Source: Ferrovibrio sp036381655
GTDB taxonomy: Bacteria; Pseudomonadota; Alphaproteobacteria; Ferrovibrionales; Ferrovibrionaceae
Direction: 5' to 3'
Assembly (NCBI RefSeq): GCF_036381655.1
Contig: NZ_DASVCJ010000006.1
Location: 62,001 to 126,000, forward strand
DNA length: 64,000 nt
The notes under the pieces: generated by a model
The model's input: only the letters and a program-made list of their open reading frames with translations
Told to the model about the DNA's origin: nothing
The model's database searches: none
Position numbers and translations under genes: made by a program
Shown: piece after piece, positions 52,080-60,446 of the stretch
How the letters are laid out: each line of letters opens with the position of its first letter
Numbering within the stretch: position 1 is the stretch's first letter

Positions 52080-52777
52080 CGCGCATCCTGGTGGTTGAGG
52101 ACGAACCCTCGCTGCGCACCGATCTGGTGGATTATCTTACCATGCGCGGCTTTGCCGCCGAGGGCGTCGGCACGGCGCGCGAACTGCGCGTCCTGCTGGC
52201 GGAACCTGCCGCGCCGGACATCATCATCCTGGATATCGGGCTGCCGGACGGCAACGGCTTCGAGCTGGCCGGGGAAATCCGCGGCCGGTTTGACTGCGGC
52301 ATCATCATGCTGACGGCTTTGGGCGAAGCCGACGACCGCATCAGGGGATTCGAGAGCGGCGCCGACATCTACCTCGTCAAGCATAGCAGCCTGCGCGAGA
52401 TCGAGGCGACAGTGCAGAGTCTGCTGCGCCGGCTGCAGGATCCGCGCAACAAGGCGGCCGGCCGCCAGCCCGACCAATGGATCCTGAACCGCAGTTCCTG
52501 GCACCTGCTGGCGCCGAATGGCAGCGAGATCAAACTGACGGCGACCGAACAGGCCTTCCTCGCCGCCCTGCTCGACAATATCGGCCAGGCCTGCTCGCGC
52601 GAGAGGCTGGCGGAAATCCTCGCCCGGCCGCAGACCAACTGGGAGAACCGCCATCTCGACGCCGTGGTCAATCGGCTGCGCCGCAAGATCAAGGATACGG
52701 CCCAGCTCGACGCGCCGATCAAGATGGTCTATGGCCGCGGCTACGCCTTCTCCGCCCCCGGCAGAATCGAAGACTGA
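52076..52777 (+). CDS. OmpR-family response regulator
   Basis: This 233-residue regulator has a receiver domain with the acidic pair VVEDE, phospho-acceptor D53 in ILDIGLPDGN, T80 in MLTALGE and the switch lysine K102. The residue after the lysine is His (LVKHSS) where Pro is nearly universal. The C-terminal winged helix (about 135-228) has LTATEQAFLAALLDNIG and LDAVVNRLRRKIKD. It is the likely ligand of the 10-base repeats at 50530-50559 and so probably controls its own operon and the divergent autotransporter. Confidence 0.92.
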   Translation: MTRILVVEDEPSLRTDLVDYLTMRGFAAEGVGTARELRVLLAEPAAPDIIILDIGLPDGNGFELAGEIRGRFDCGIIMLTALGEADDRIRGFESGADIYLVKHSSLREIEATVQSLLRRLQDPRNKAAGRQPDQWILNRSSWHLLAPNGSEIKLTATEQAFLAALLDNIGQACSRERLAEILARPQTNWENRHLDAVVNRLRRKIKDTAQLDAPIKMVYGRGYAFSAPGRIED

Positions 52778-52780
52778 GGC

Positions 52781-53449
52781 TCAGTCCGCTTGCGCTTCCA
52801 GGACCTTTCGGGCCAGCGCGACGGTCACCGCCCGGCTCTCGGCCAGGGCGGCGGCATCGAGGGCCGCGACCCAATGGCGGGCGGCATGGCAGGAGCGCTC
52901 GATGCGCGGCACCAGATAGCGGATTACTTCCTCACCGACATTCAGTTGCCGATCGGCAAACAGTTTGACCAGCACGGCGGCGAGCAACGCGTCGTCGGGC
53001 TCGGCGATCACTTGCGACGGCATCGCCTTCAGCCGCGACATCAGGTCGGGCAGCGCAAAAGGCCAGCGCGCCGGCGGCAATGATCCGGTCAACAGCAGCG
53101 TGTGGCCGCGTTCGCGCACCATGTTGATCAGATGAAACAGCGCCGCCGGATCGCCGACGCAGTCGGCGTCGTCGACCGCAAGCGGCTGCCGCGCCAGATC
53201 GTCGACCTGCCCCACCCGCACCTGGTCCGGGCCGACGATGCGGGCATGCGACGCCGTTGCGGCCCAGATTTGCGCCAGATGGGTTTTGCCCGAACCGGCA
53301 TGGCCATGGAGCACCAGCGCCTGCCCCGGCCAGTCCGGCCAGCGGTCGATCCAGGCCAGCGCCGCCTCGTTGCCGGGCGCAACCAGAAAATCCTCACGCG
53401 ACCAGGATATCGGCAGCGTCAGGCCAAGACTGAGCTGATTCACTTTCAT
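52781..53449 (-). CDS. hdaA: Regulatory inactivator of DnaA, HdaA type
   Basis: This 222-residue DnaA-related AAA+ protein stimulates ATP hydrolysis by DnaA together with the replication clamp and so prevents re-initiation. The N-terminal QLSLGL is the clamp-binding motif. Walker A GHAGSGKT is at residues 49-56 and a Walker B-like LAVDDADCVG follows; there is no DnaA DNA-binding domain. It is the last gene of the DUF2066-permease-hdaA run, starting with a 4-base overlap. In many alphaproteobacteria ppk lies directly beyond hdaA; here about 9 kb separates them. Confidence 0.9.
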   Translation of the reverse strand: MKVNQLSLGLTLPISWSREDFLVAPGNEAALAWIDRWPDWPGQALVLHGHAGSGKTHLAQIWAATASHARIVGPDQVRVGQVDDLARQPLAVDDADCVGDPAALFHLINMVRERGHTLLLTGSLPPARWPFALPDLMSRLKAMPSQVIAEPDDALLAAVLVKLFADRQLNVGEEVIRYLVPRIERSCHAARHWVAALDAAALAESRAVTVALARKVLEAQAD

Positions 53450-54525
53450 GCCTTCGGATCGGGTGACGCACCAGGACGATAAAGCAGGCTCTTGCGATAG
53501 CGTTCGAGCAGGAAGCGCGCCAGCACGCCGATGACGGCGAAAACCGGCACGGCCAGCAGGACGCCGAGAAATCCGAACAGGGTGCCGCCCGCCAGCAGGG
53601 CGAAAATGATCCAGACCGGATGCAGGCCGACGCGATCGCCGATCAGTTTCGGGTGCAGGATATTGCCTTCGATGAACTGCCCGACGGCAAAAATGCCCGC
53701 GATAACGGCGATCATCACCCAGTCCGGCCAGAACTGCACGATCGCCACGCCGACCGATACGGCGAAGCCGAGCGTGGTGCCGACATAGGGAATGAAGGAG
53801 ATCATGCCTGCGGTCAGGCCGATGAACAGGCCGAACTGCAAGCCGGCGACCGACAGGCCGATGCCGTAGAAAGCCGCAAGGAACAGGCAGACCAGCACCT
53901 GCCCGCGCACGAAGCCGGCCAGAACGCGGTCGATCTCGAGCGCCTGCGTGCGGATCGTCTCGGCATGATCGCGCGGCAGATAGGCGTCGATGCGGGCGAT
54001 CATGTGGTCCCAGTCACGCAGCAGATAGAAACCGACCACCGGCGTGATGACCAGCAGAGATACTGCGTTGAAGATGGCCCAGCCGCCGCCGAGCAGGCTG
54101 TTGAGCACATTGCCCAGCATCGCCACGGTCTGGCCGGAATTGCCGCTCAGCGCCTGCTCGACATTGCCGCGCAGGTCGATGCCGAAGCGCCGCGTAAGGC
54201 TCTCGATATAAGGCAGGACGCGCCCGTTGAACCAGGCGATGTATTCCGGCAGGTGCTTGATGAAGCTTTCGAGCTGATGAACCGCCACCGGCACCAGAAA
54301 GGTCAGCAGCAAAATGGCGATCAGGAAGAAGGCCAGGATGATCAGCAGCGTCGCTACCGTGCGCGGCAGACCCCAGCGCTCCAATCGATCGGCCACCGGA
54401 TCGAGGAAATAGGCCACCGCCATGCCGGCGACGAAAGGCAGCAGGATCGGGCGGAACAGAATGAGCAATGCGACGGCAAGGGCGGCGATGATCACCCAGG
54501 CGATATATTGCTGCCGGAGGGTCAA
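53446..54525 (-). CDS. AI-2E/PerM-family membrane transporter
   Basis: This 359-residue inner-membrane protein has seven to eight hydrophobic segments. It starts with a paired hairpin (AWVIIAALAVALLILFRPILLPFVAGMAVAY region), a long soluble loop and the conserved late stretch ILHPKLIGDRVGLHPVWIIFALLAGG. Family members export AI-2 or act as sodium/proton antiporters; specificity is unknown. It overlaps its neighbours by 4 bases at each end, so it is co-translated with the DUF2066 gene and hdaA, a conserved alphaproteobacterial arrangement. Confidence 0.88.
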   Translation of the reverse strand: MTLRQQYIAWVIIAALAVALLILFRPILLPFVAGMAVAYFLDPVADRLERWGLPRTVATLLIILAFFLIAILLLTFLVPVAVHQLESFIKHLPEYIAWFNGRVLPYIESLTRRFGIDLRGNVEQALSGNSGQTVAMLGNVLNSLLGGGWAIFNAVSLLVITPVVGFYLLRDWDHMIARIDAYLPRDHAETIRTQALEIDRVLAGFVRGQVLVCLFLAAFYGIGLSVAGLQFGLFIGLTAGMISFIPYVGTTLGFAVSVGVAIVQFWPDWVMIAVIAGIFAVGQFIEGNILHPKLIGDRVGLHPVWIIFALLAGGTLFGFLGVLLAVPVFAVIGVLARFLLERYRKSLLYRPGASPDPKA

Positions 54526-55667
54526 GGCTGGCGACCTCGCAGCTCCCAGAAGCCGCCATTCTGCTCGAGCTGCACGTCGCGCTGTGCCAGCGCCACGGCG
54601 AGCTGGTTCGGCTCGCCATAGAAGGCGATCAGAAGCTGCGCGTCATGATGCGACAGACGCAGTACCTTGACCTTGCGCACCACCGGTACCGCCGCCAGCG
54701 CACTGCGCAGCTTGTTCCACTCGGCCAGGCTGGTGAACAAGGCGGCGGCGCTGAGCTGCCCCTGCTTCTCCGGATCGATGACCGTCCTCTCCTTCCAGCG
54801 CGCCTCGATGCGCCGCGACAGCTCCATCGCGGCTGAAAGCAGCGCCTCCTCCTGCGTTCCGCCGGTGGAGGTGAAAGTCGTGAGCCGATCGAGGAACTCG
54901 GCGCCGCCGACATGGTAGGGGTAAATCTCGATGCGGACGTTACCGGGATCCTGCTGCTTCAGCGTCGCCGAGACCATCAGCACGTCCTCGAAGCCTTGCT
55001 GACGGGCGAAACCGCGCAGATCCTCCGAATTGGCAAGCAGCCGATCCAGCGACGGTGCGCTGTCGCTGGGCGGCGCGACACCCAACGGCACCAGACCATC
55101 GCCGTCCGGCCGGCTCTGCCAGGCATCCCGCCAGGGGTTATCGGCTTCCCACAGCTTCTCCCCCGCAGGCGCCTGCCAGACCGGGATCAGCAGCACGGGG
55201 CGGCTCACGGTTTCCGAATAGGGCAGCCTGGCATCCTGCAACAGGCGGCGAACGGCATCGGCCCGGAAGTTCACCGTGATCTTGCCGATATAGCGGGTTG
55301 CGGATGTCCGCTCCTCGTCGATCTCGAAACCGGCGACGGTCTGATTGAGCAATGCCTCGGTCGGCCGGGGCAGCCGCCCGTAATCCTCGGGCAAAGTGAG
55401 CCGCCGCATGAGCTGCGAAAAGGCGCGGCGCTGGCCGTCCGCAATGGCGAGTGGCCGGGCAGCGGCGGCGCTGTCGGCGCTGGCATCGACGGCCACGGCC
55501 GAAACGGTGTAGGGGTTGGCCAGTTTCGCCTTCGCCGAGGGGGCGCCCGGGGCGGCGTTTCCCTGGCCAGTATTTTCCTGCGCATCCGCCGGCCCGCTTG
55601 TCGCGAATGCCAGAAGACCAGCAAAAAGGACGATGAAACAGAGCCTTGTCGGGCGGGTCTGGAGCAT
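54522..55667 (-). CDS. DUF2066 exported protein
   Basis: This 381-residue protein is exported; from the ATG at 55667 it has a normal signal peptide (LCFIVLFAGLLAFATSGPADA). An ATG at 55703 would add 12 residues. The mature protein contains YTVSAVAVDASADSAAAARP, AFSQLMRRLTLPED and later ALFTSLAEWNKLRSALAAVPVV, fitting the DUF2066 family of unknown function. Its promoter must overlap that of divergent purM, 51 bases away. The frame stays open through purM on the opposite strand, which is a composition effect. Confidence 0.8.
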   Translation of the reverse strand: MLQTRPTRLCFIVLFAGLLAFATSGPADAQENTGQGNAAPGAPSAKAKLANPYTVSAVAVDASADSAAAARPLAIADGQRRAFSQLMRRLTLPEDYGRLPRPTEALLNQTVAGFEIDEERTSATRYIGKITVNFRADAVRRLLQDARLPYSETVSRPVLLIPVWQAPAGEKLWEADNPWRDAWQSRPDGDGLVPLGVAPPSDSAPSLDRLLANSEDLRGFARQQGFEDVLMVSATLKQQDPGNVRIEIYPYHVGGAEFLDRLTTFTSTGGTQEEALLSAAMELSRRIEARWKERTVIDPEKQGQLSAAALFTSLAEWNKLRSALAAVPVVRKVKVLRLSHHDAQLLIAFYGEPNQLAVALAQRDVQLEQNGGFWELRGRQP

Positions 55668-55718
55668 TGCAAACAAGGGCGGAATGGGTATGTTGGCCGG
55701 CATCCACTCTAGCCTATC

Positions 55719-56798
55719 GTGGAGGCCACCATCAACACGTCGCCGCTTTATAAGGCTGCCGGGGTCGATATCGATGCCGGCGAGGCCCTGGTGGATGCCA
55801 TCAAGCCGCTGGCCAAATCGACCCGCCGCAAGGGAGCCGATGCAGCTCTGGGTGGCTTTGGCGCGCTGTTCGATCTCAAGGCAGCGGGCTTTTCCGATCC
55901 GATTCTGGTTTCCTCCACCGACGGTGTCGGCACCAAGCTGAAAATCGCCATCGAGACCGGCCGCCATGGCGGCGTCGGTATCGATCTGGTCGCCATGGTG
56001 GTCAACGACATCCTGGTGCAGGGCGCCGAGCCGCTGTTCTTCCTGGATTATTACGCCACCGGCAAACTCGAGGTCGAGGTGGCCAAGCGCGTCATCGCCG
56101 GAATCGCCGAAGGCTGTCGCCAGGCCGGCTGCGCGCTCACCGGCGGCGAGACCGCCGAAATGCCCGGCATGTATGCCGCAAAGGACTACGACCTTGCCGG
56201 TTTCGCCGTCGGCGCGGCCGAACGCGGGCGCCTGCTGCCGCGCGATGTGCAGGCCGGCGACGTGCTGCTCGGGCTGGCTTCCTCGGGCGCGCATTCCAAC
56301 GGCTTCTCCCTGGTGCGCAAGGTGATCGCCGATAACGGTCTGGACTTCGAATCCCCTGCTCCGTTTGAGGTCTCGAAGCCTTTGGCCGATATCCTGATGG
56401 TGCCGACGCGCATTTACGTCAAAAGCTGCATGCCGCTGGTGCGCGATGGCCGCATCAAGGCGATGGCGCATATCACCGGCGGCGGGCTGGTCGACAATGT
56501 GCCGCGCGTGCTCCCCGACGGCACCCGGGCCGTGATCGATGCCAAAAGCTGGTCGTTGCCGCCGGTGTTCAAATGGCTCAAGGCAGCGGGCAAGATTTCC
56601 GACGCCGAGATGGCGCGGGCGTTCAATTGCGGCATCGGCCTGGTGGTTGTCGTCGCTGCCGATCAGGTCGATGCCGTGCAGGCGGCGTTGACTGCCGCCG
56701 GCGAGGCCGTCTCGCGCATCGGCCGCATCGAGAAACTGGACGATGCAACAGCCGAACCGGTCTGCGACGTCGTCAATATGGCGGGAGCCTGGAATTGA
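55719..56798 (+). CDS. purM: Phosphoribosylformylglycinamidine cyclo-ligase (AIR synthase)
   Basis: This 359-residue enzyme closes the imidazole ring in purine synthesis. The start is a GTG because an in-frame TAG lies three codons upstream, so no longer protein is possible. Family stretches are YKAAGVDIDAGEALV, SSTDGVGTKLKIA, DLVAMVVNDILVQGAEPLFFLDYYATG, TGGETAEMPGMY, GLASSGAHSNGFSLVR and HITGGGLVDNVPRVLP. No Shine-Dalgarno is visible. The stop overlaps the purN start by one base (TGATG). Confidence 0.96.
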   Translation: MEATINTSPLYKAAGVDIDAGEALVDAIKPLAKSTRRKGADAALGGFGALFDLKAAGFSDPILVSSTDGVGTKLKIAIETGRHGGVGIDLVAMVVNDILVQGAEPLFFLDYYATGKLEVEVAKRVIAGIAEGCRQAGCALTGGETAEMPGMYAAKDYDLAGFAVGAAERGRLLPRDVQAGDVLLGLASSGAHSNGFSLVRKVIADNGLDFESPAPFEVSKPLADILMVPTRIYVKSCMPLVRDGRIKAMAHITGGGLVDNVPRVLPDGTRAVIDAKSWSLPPVFKWLKAAGKISDAEMARAFNCGIGLVVVVAADQVDAVQAALTAAGEAVSRIGRIEKLDDATAEPVCDVVNMAGAWN

Positions 56799-57448
56799 TG
56801 GCGGCGCGCAAGTCCGCCGCAATCCTGATCTCCGGCCGTGGCAGCAACATGCGCGCCCTGGTCGAGGCAGCCGAAGCCGCGGGCTTCCCCGCCCGGATCG
56901 CTCTGGTGGTGTCGAACAACCCTGTTGCCGCCGGCCTGGATTATGCGCAGGCGAAAGGCATCACCACGGCGGTCATCCCCAGCAAGGGGCGAAGCCGCGA
57001 GGATTTCGACGCCGAGCTGCACGCGACCTTGAAGGCACACAACATCGAGCTCGTTTGCCTTGCCGGTTTCATGCGCATTCTCACCGAAGGCTTCGTGCAG
57101 AACTGGGCCGGGCGGATGATCAATATCCACCCCTCGCTGCTGCCGGCCTTCAAAGGCGTACATGTGCATGAGCAGGTAGTGGCATCCGGCGTGCGCTTCA
57201 CCGGCTGCACCGCGCATTTCGTCACTCCCGGCATGGATGAAGGCCCGATCATCGTGCAGGCCGTCGTGCCGGTGCCGATTGGCGCCACGGCGGACGAGGT
57301 TGCCGCCCTGGTACTGGAACAGGAGCACAGGATCTATCCGCAGGCTTTGCGCTGGCTGGCCGAGGGGCGGTTGACCGTGGAAGGCCAGGTCGTGCGCGTG
57401 CAGGAGGCAGCGGTACCGCAGGGCGCGATGATCAGCCCTACCGTATAA
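56798..57448 (+). CDS. purN: Phosphoribosylglycinamide formyltransferase
   Basis: This 216-residue enzyme formylates GAR with N10-formyl-THF, the third step of purine synthesis. The ATG at 56798 overlaps the purM stop; the frame is open upstream within purM without conservation. Motifs: ILISGRGSNMRALVEA, CLAGFMRIL, the catalytic NIHPSLLPAFKG and the histidine/aspartate pair in CTAHFVTPGMDEGPII. A symmetrical terminator follows. Confidence 0.95.
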   Translation: MAARKSAAILISGRGSNMRALVEAAEAAGFPARIALVVSNNPVAAGLDYAQAKGITTAVIPSKGRSREDFDAELHATLKAHNIELVCLAGFMRILTEGFVQNWAGRMINIHPSLLPAFKGVHVHEQVVASGVRFTGCTAHFVTPGMDEGPIIVQAVVPVPIGATADEVAALVLEQEHRIYPQALRWLAEGRLTVEGQVVRVQEAAVPQGAMISPTV

Positions 57449-57484
57449 ACGAAGCTGCACAAATCGAAGCCGTGTAAAACAAAA

Positions 57485-57510
57485 AAAGCCCGGCAGTACT
57501 GCCGGGCTTT
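57485..57510. terminator. Bidirectional terminator between purN and ndk
   Basis: AAAGCCCGGCAG and CTGCCGGGCTTT form a perfect 13-base-pair palindrome (57485-57510, centre TA). On the minus strand it is followed by a long T-rich run (TTTTTTT then GTTTT), ideal for ndk; on the plus strand by TTT, weaker, for purN. Confidence 0.9.
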
Positions 57511-57535
57511 CCGTATTCGGATTGTGTCGGGCGGT

Positions 57536-57958
57536 TTAGCCGACGATCTCGGTACCCGAGAAGAAATAGGCGATCTCGACGGCGGCGGTTTCCGGCGCGT
57601 CGGAGCCATGCACCGAATTGGCTTCGATGCTCTCGGCAAATTCCTTGCGGATGGTGCCCGGCGCCGCGTTGGCCGGATTGGTGGCGCCCATGACTTCGCG
57701 GTACTTGGCGATGGCGTTCTCGCCTTCCAGCACCTGCACGACCACCGGACCGGAGATCATGAAGCTGACCAGATCCTTGAAGAAGGGCCGCTCCTTGTGC
57801 ACGCCGTAAAAGGTCTCGGCCTGCTTCTGGCTCATCCAGATGCGCTTCTGCGCCACGATGCGCAGGCCGGCGGCCTCGATCTTGGCATTGATCGCGCCGG
57901 TCAGATTCCGGCGGGTGGCATCCGGCTTGATGATCGAGAAAGTGCGTTCAATCGCCAT
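57536..57958 (-). CDS. ndk: Nucleoside diphosphate kinase
   Basis: This 140-residue enzyme balances nucleoside triphosphates. ERTFSIIKPDATRRNLTG opens the protein; the phosphohistidine is in NSVHGSDAPETAAVEIAYFF. The ATG at 57958 gives the family start; seven further upstream codons are open but not conserved. It converges on purN across a strong shared terminator. Confidence 0.97.
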   Translation of the reverse strand: MAIERTFSIIKPDATRRNLTGAINAKIEAAGLRIVAQKRIWMSQKQAETFYGVHKERPFFKDLVSFMISGPVVVQVLEGENAIAKYREVMGATNPANAAPGTIRKEFAESIEANSVHGSDAPETAAVEIAYFFSGTEIVG

Positions 57959-58059
57959 GGTCGATCGTCCTTTCGGCATTGGCGGGAAAAAAGGTGGCGG
58001 CTATATAGAGGCTTCGCCGCTCCCCTGCAACTCCCTGACCAGGCCTTTCAGACCCCGAA

Positions 58060-59973
58060 ATGTTGAGTTTTCGCGATTTAACCTACCGGATTGCCGGCCG
58101 TGTCCTGCTGGACCACGCCTCGGCCACGATCCCGGCCGGCCATAAGGTCGGCCTGGTGGGGCGCAATGGCACCGGCAAATCCACCCTGCTGAAGGTGATC
58201 TGCGGTGAATTGCAGACCGAGACGGGCGGCGTCGAACTCCCGGAACGCTGCAGGATCGCCAAGCTGCCGCAGGAGCCGCCCGGCGGCAGCCAGACACCGA
58301 TCCAGTACGTACTGGCCGCCGATGAGGAACGCGAAGCCCTCCTGGCCGAGGCCGAGGAGCTGGAGCTGTCGAGCAGCATGGAAGACGCCGAGCGCATCGC
58401 CGCGGTGCATTTGCGGCTCGCCGAGATCGAGGCGCATCGCGCGCCGGCCCGCGCCGCCGTGATCCTGGCCGGCCTGGGCTTCGACGAAGCGATGCAGAAC
58501 CGGCCGCTGGACACCTATTCAGGCGGCTGGCGCATGCGCGTGGCGCTGGCTGGCTGCCTGTTCGCTCAACCCGACCTGCTGCTGCTCGACGAGCCGACCA
58601 ACCATCTCGATCTCGAAGCCTCGCTATGGCTGGAAAGCTATCTCAAGACCTGGCCGCGCACCTTCCTGCTGGTCAGCCATGACCGGCATTTCCTCAACAA
58701 CGCGGTCGAGCATATCCTGCATATCGACCACGCCAAGCTGGTGCTCTACCGCGGCAATTACGACAGCTTCGAAGCCGAACGCCGCGCCCGCATGGAGCAG
58801 CAGGCGGCTTTTGCCGCCCGCCAGACCGAACAGCGCCGCCATCTGCAGGAATTTGTCGATCGCTTCCGCGCGAAGGCCTCAAAGGCGCGTCAGGCGCAGA
58901 GCCGGCTCAAGATGCTGGCGAAAATGCAGCCGATCGCAGCAGCCATCGAAGATCCGACGGTGATCTTCCGCCTGCCCGAGCCGGAGGAGCTGGCGCCGCC
59001 AATCATCTCGCTCGACAATGTCGCGGTCGGCTACGAACCGGGAAAGCCCGTGCTGCGCGGCTTGAACATGCGCATCGACATGGATGACCGCATCGCCATG
59101 CTGGGTGCCAACGGCAACGGCAAATCGACTTTGGCCAAATTGCTGTCCAAACGCCTCGAGCCCCAAGCCGGCAGGATGCAGCAGACCAACAAGCTGCGGA
59201 TCGGCTATTTCGCCCAGGATCAAGATGAGGTGCTGGAGCCGGAACGCACGCCGGTCGAACATCTGCAGGCACTGATGCCGAAGGCAACCGTCGAGCAGAT
59301 CCGCACCCGGCTGGGCAGCTTCGGCCTCACCGGCGACAAATCGACCACCAAGGCCGGTGCTCTGTCGGGCGGTGAGCGCGCGCGGCTTTTGTTTGCCATG
59401 GTCACGCATCATGTGCCCCATCTGCTGATCATGGACGAACCGACCAACCATCTCGACATGGATACGCGCGATGCGCTGGTGCAGGCGGTCAATGAATTCA
59501 AGGGTGCGGTCATCCTGGTCAGCCACGACCGCCATATGGCGGAAGCCTGCGCCGACCGTTTCTGGCTGGTAGCCGACGGCACGGTGAAGGAGTTCGATGG
59601 CGATCTTGACGATTATGCCCGCCTGCTGGCCGAGAGACGCCGTGCCGCCTTGGCGCAAGAGCGCGGCGGCAACGAGAAGTCGGCGGTCGACCGCAAGGCC
59701 GAGCGCAAGCAGGCGGCAGCGACGCGCCAGATGCTCGCCCCGCTGCGCATCGCCGTACAGAATGCCGAGAAAGCCCTGGCCAGGCTCAATGCCGAAAAAG
59801 CAAAACTGGATGCCAAGCTGGCCGATCCAAAGACCTACGAGACCTTGTCGCCCGCCGCCCAGGCCGAGTTGCAGAAGCAGCATGGCGAACTGGTAAAGAG
59901 GATTGAAGCCGCGGAAGAGGACTGGCTGGCGGCGCAGGAAAAGCTCGAGGAAGCGCAGAACGAGGCAGCTTAG
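58060..59973 (+). CDS. ABC-F family ATPase
   Basis: This 637-residue soluble protein has two ABC domains: GRNGTGKSTLLKVICGEL with LLLDEPTNHLDLE in the first half, and GANGNGKSTLAKLLSK with LIMDEPTNHLDMD in the second, joined by a charged linker (about 240-300). A C-terminal coiled coil rich in Lys, Glu and Ala (about 540-637) resembles Uup/YheS-type members. ABC-F proteins act on ribosomes or structured nucleic acids rather than in transport. There is no clear Shine-Dalgarno before the ATG. It converges on holC with 7 bases between stops. Confidence 0.93.
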   Translation: MLSFRDLTYRIAGRVLLDHASATIPAGHKVGLVGRNGTGKSTLLKVICGELQTETGGVELPERCRIAKLPQEPPGGSQTPIQYVLAADEEREALLAEAEELELSSSMEDAERIAAVHLRLAEIEAHRAPARAAVILAGLGFDEAMQNRPLDTYSGGWRMRVALAGCLFAQPDLLLLDEPTNHLDLEASLWLESYLKTWPRTFLLVSHDRHFLNNAVEHILHIDHAKLVLYRGNYDSFEAERRARMEQQAAFAARQTEQRRHLQEFVDRFRAKASKARQAQSRLKMLAKMQPIAAAIEDPTVIFRLPEPEELAPPIISLDNVAVGYEPGKPVLRGLNMRIDMDDRIAMLGANGNGKSTLAKLLSKRLEPQAGRMQQTNKLRIGYFAQDQDEVLEPERTPVEHLQALMPKATVEQIRTRLGSFGLTGDKSTTKAGALSGGERARLLFAMVTHHVPHLLIMDEPTNHLDMDTRDALVQAVNEFKGAVILVSHDRHMAEACADRFWLVADGTVKEFDGDLDDYARLLAERRRAALAQERGGNEKSAVDRKAERKQAAATRQMLAPLRIAVQNAEKALARLNAEKAKLDAKLADPKTYETLSPAAQAELQKQHGELVKRIEAAEEDWLAAQEKLEEAQNEAA

Positions 59974-59980
59974 AAGGCGT

Positions 59981-60436
59981 TCACCCCTCCGCCTTCTTGA
60001 CCCAGCCGCCGCTTTCACTCTGCTGCCAGTAAGTCAGCGTATGGCCGGCAGCCTTGGCTTTTTTCCAGCGCTCGCGCGCGGCCTGCACGGCGATTTCGTC
60101 GTTGCCATCGAAAAGATCGCAGACGCGGGTGAAGGCCGAGACATCCTCGGCATCGGCACCATCGACAAGGAACAGTACATCGGCCTTGTTCGGCCGCTCG
60201 TATTCGGTGGTCAGATAGATCGGCTGCTTGTCCTCGAAGCCATCGGCCTTAACGCCGTGCGGCAGGAAGCTGGCGCGGCCATAAGTCCAAAGCAGACCAT
60301 TGAGCGCGTCGATGCGCTCTTCCGAACCGCCCTTCACCACAGCGCGCCAGCCGCGCTGCAGGGTTTTCTCCAGCAATTCCGGCAGCACCTGCTCGAGGCG
60401 CCGCCGGGTCAGATGGTAGAAAAGCAGTTCGGTCAT
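59981..60436 (-). CDS. holC: DNA polymerase III chi subunit
   Basis: This 151-residue subunit of the clamp loader links the replisome to single-strand binding protein. It begins MTELLFYHLTRRRLEQVLPE at the ATG at 60436; the frame continues upstream into pepA without conservation. Further family features are LLEKTLQRGWRAVV, ALNGLLWTYGRASFLPHG and FLVDGADAEDVSAF. It follows pepA by 10 bases, the usual pepA-holC order in Proteobacteria. Confidence 0.92.
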   Translation of the reverse strand: MTELLFYHLTRRRLEQVLPELLEKTLQRGWRAVVKGGSEERIDALNGLLWTYGRASFLPHGVKADGFEDKQPIYLTTEYERPNKADVLFLVDGADAEDVSAFTRVCDLFDGNDEIAVQAARERWKKAKAAGHTLTYWQQSESGGWVKKAEG

Positions 60437-60446
60437 GCCAACAGGT

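Noticed and set aside
55668..56822. Extension of the DUF2066 frame through purM to give 766 residues
   Set aside because: The extra part is antisense to purM; a normal signal peptide begins at 55667.
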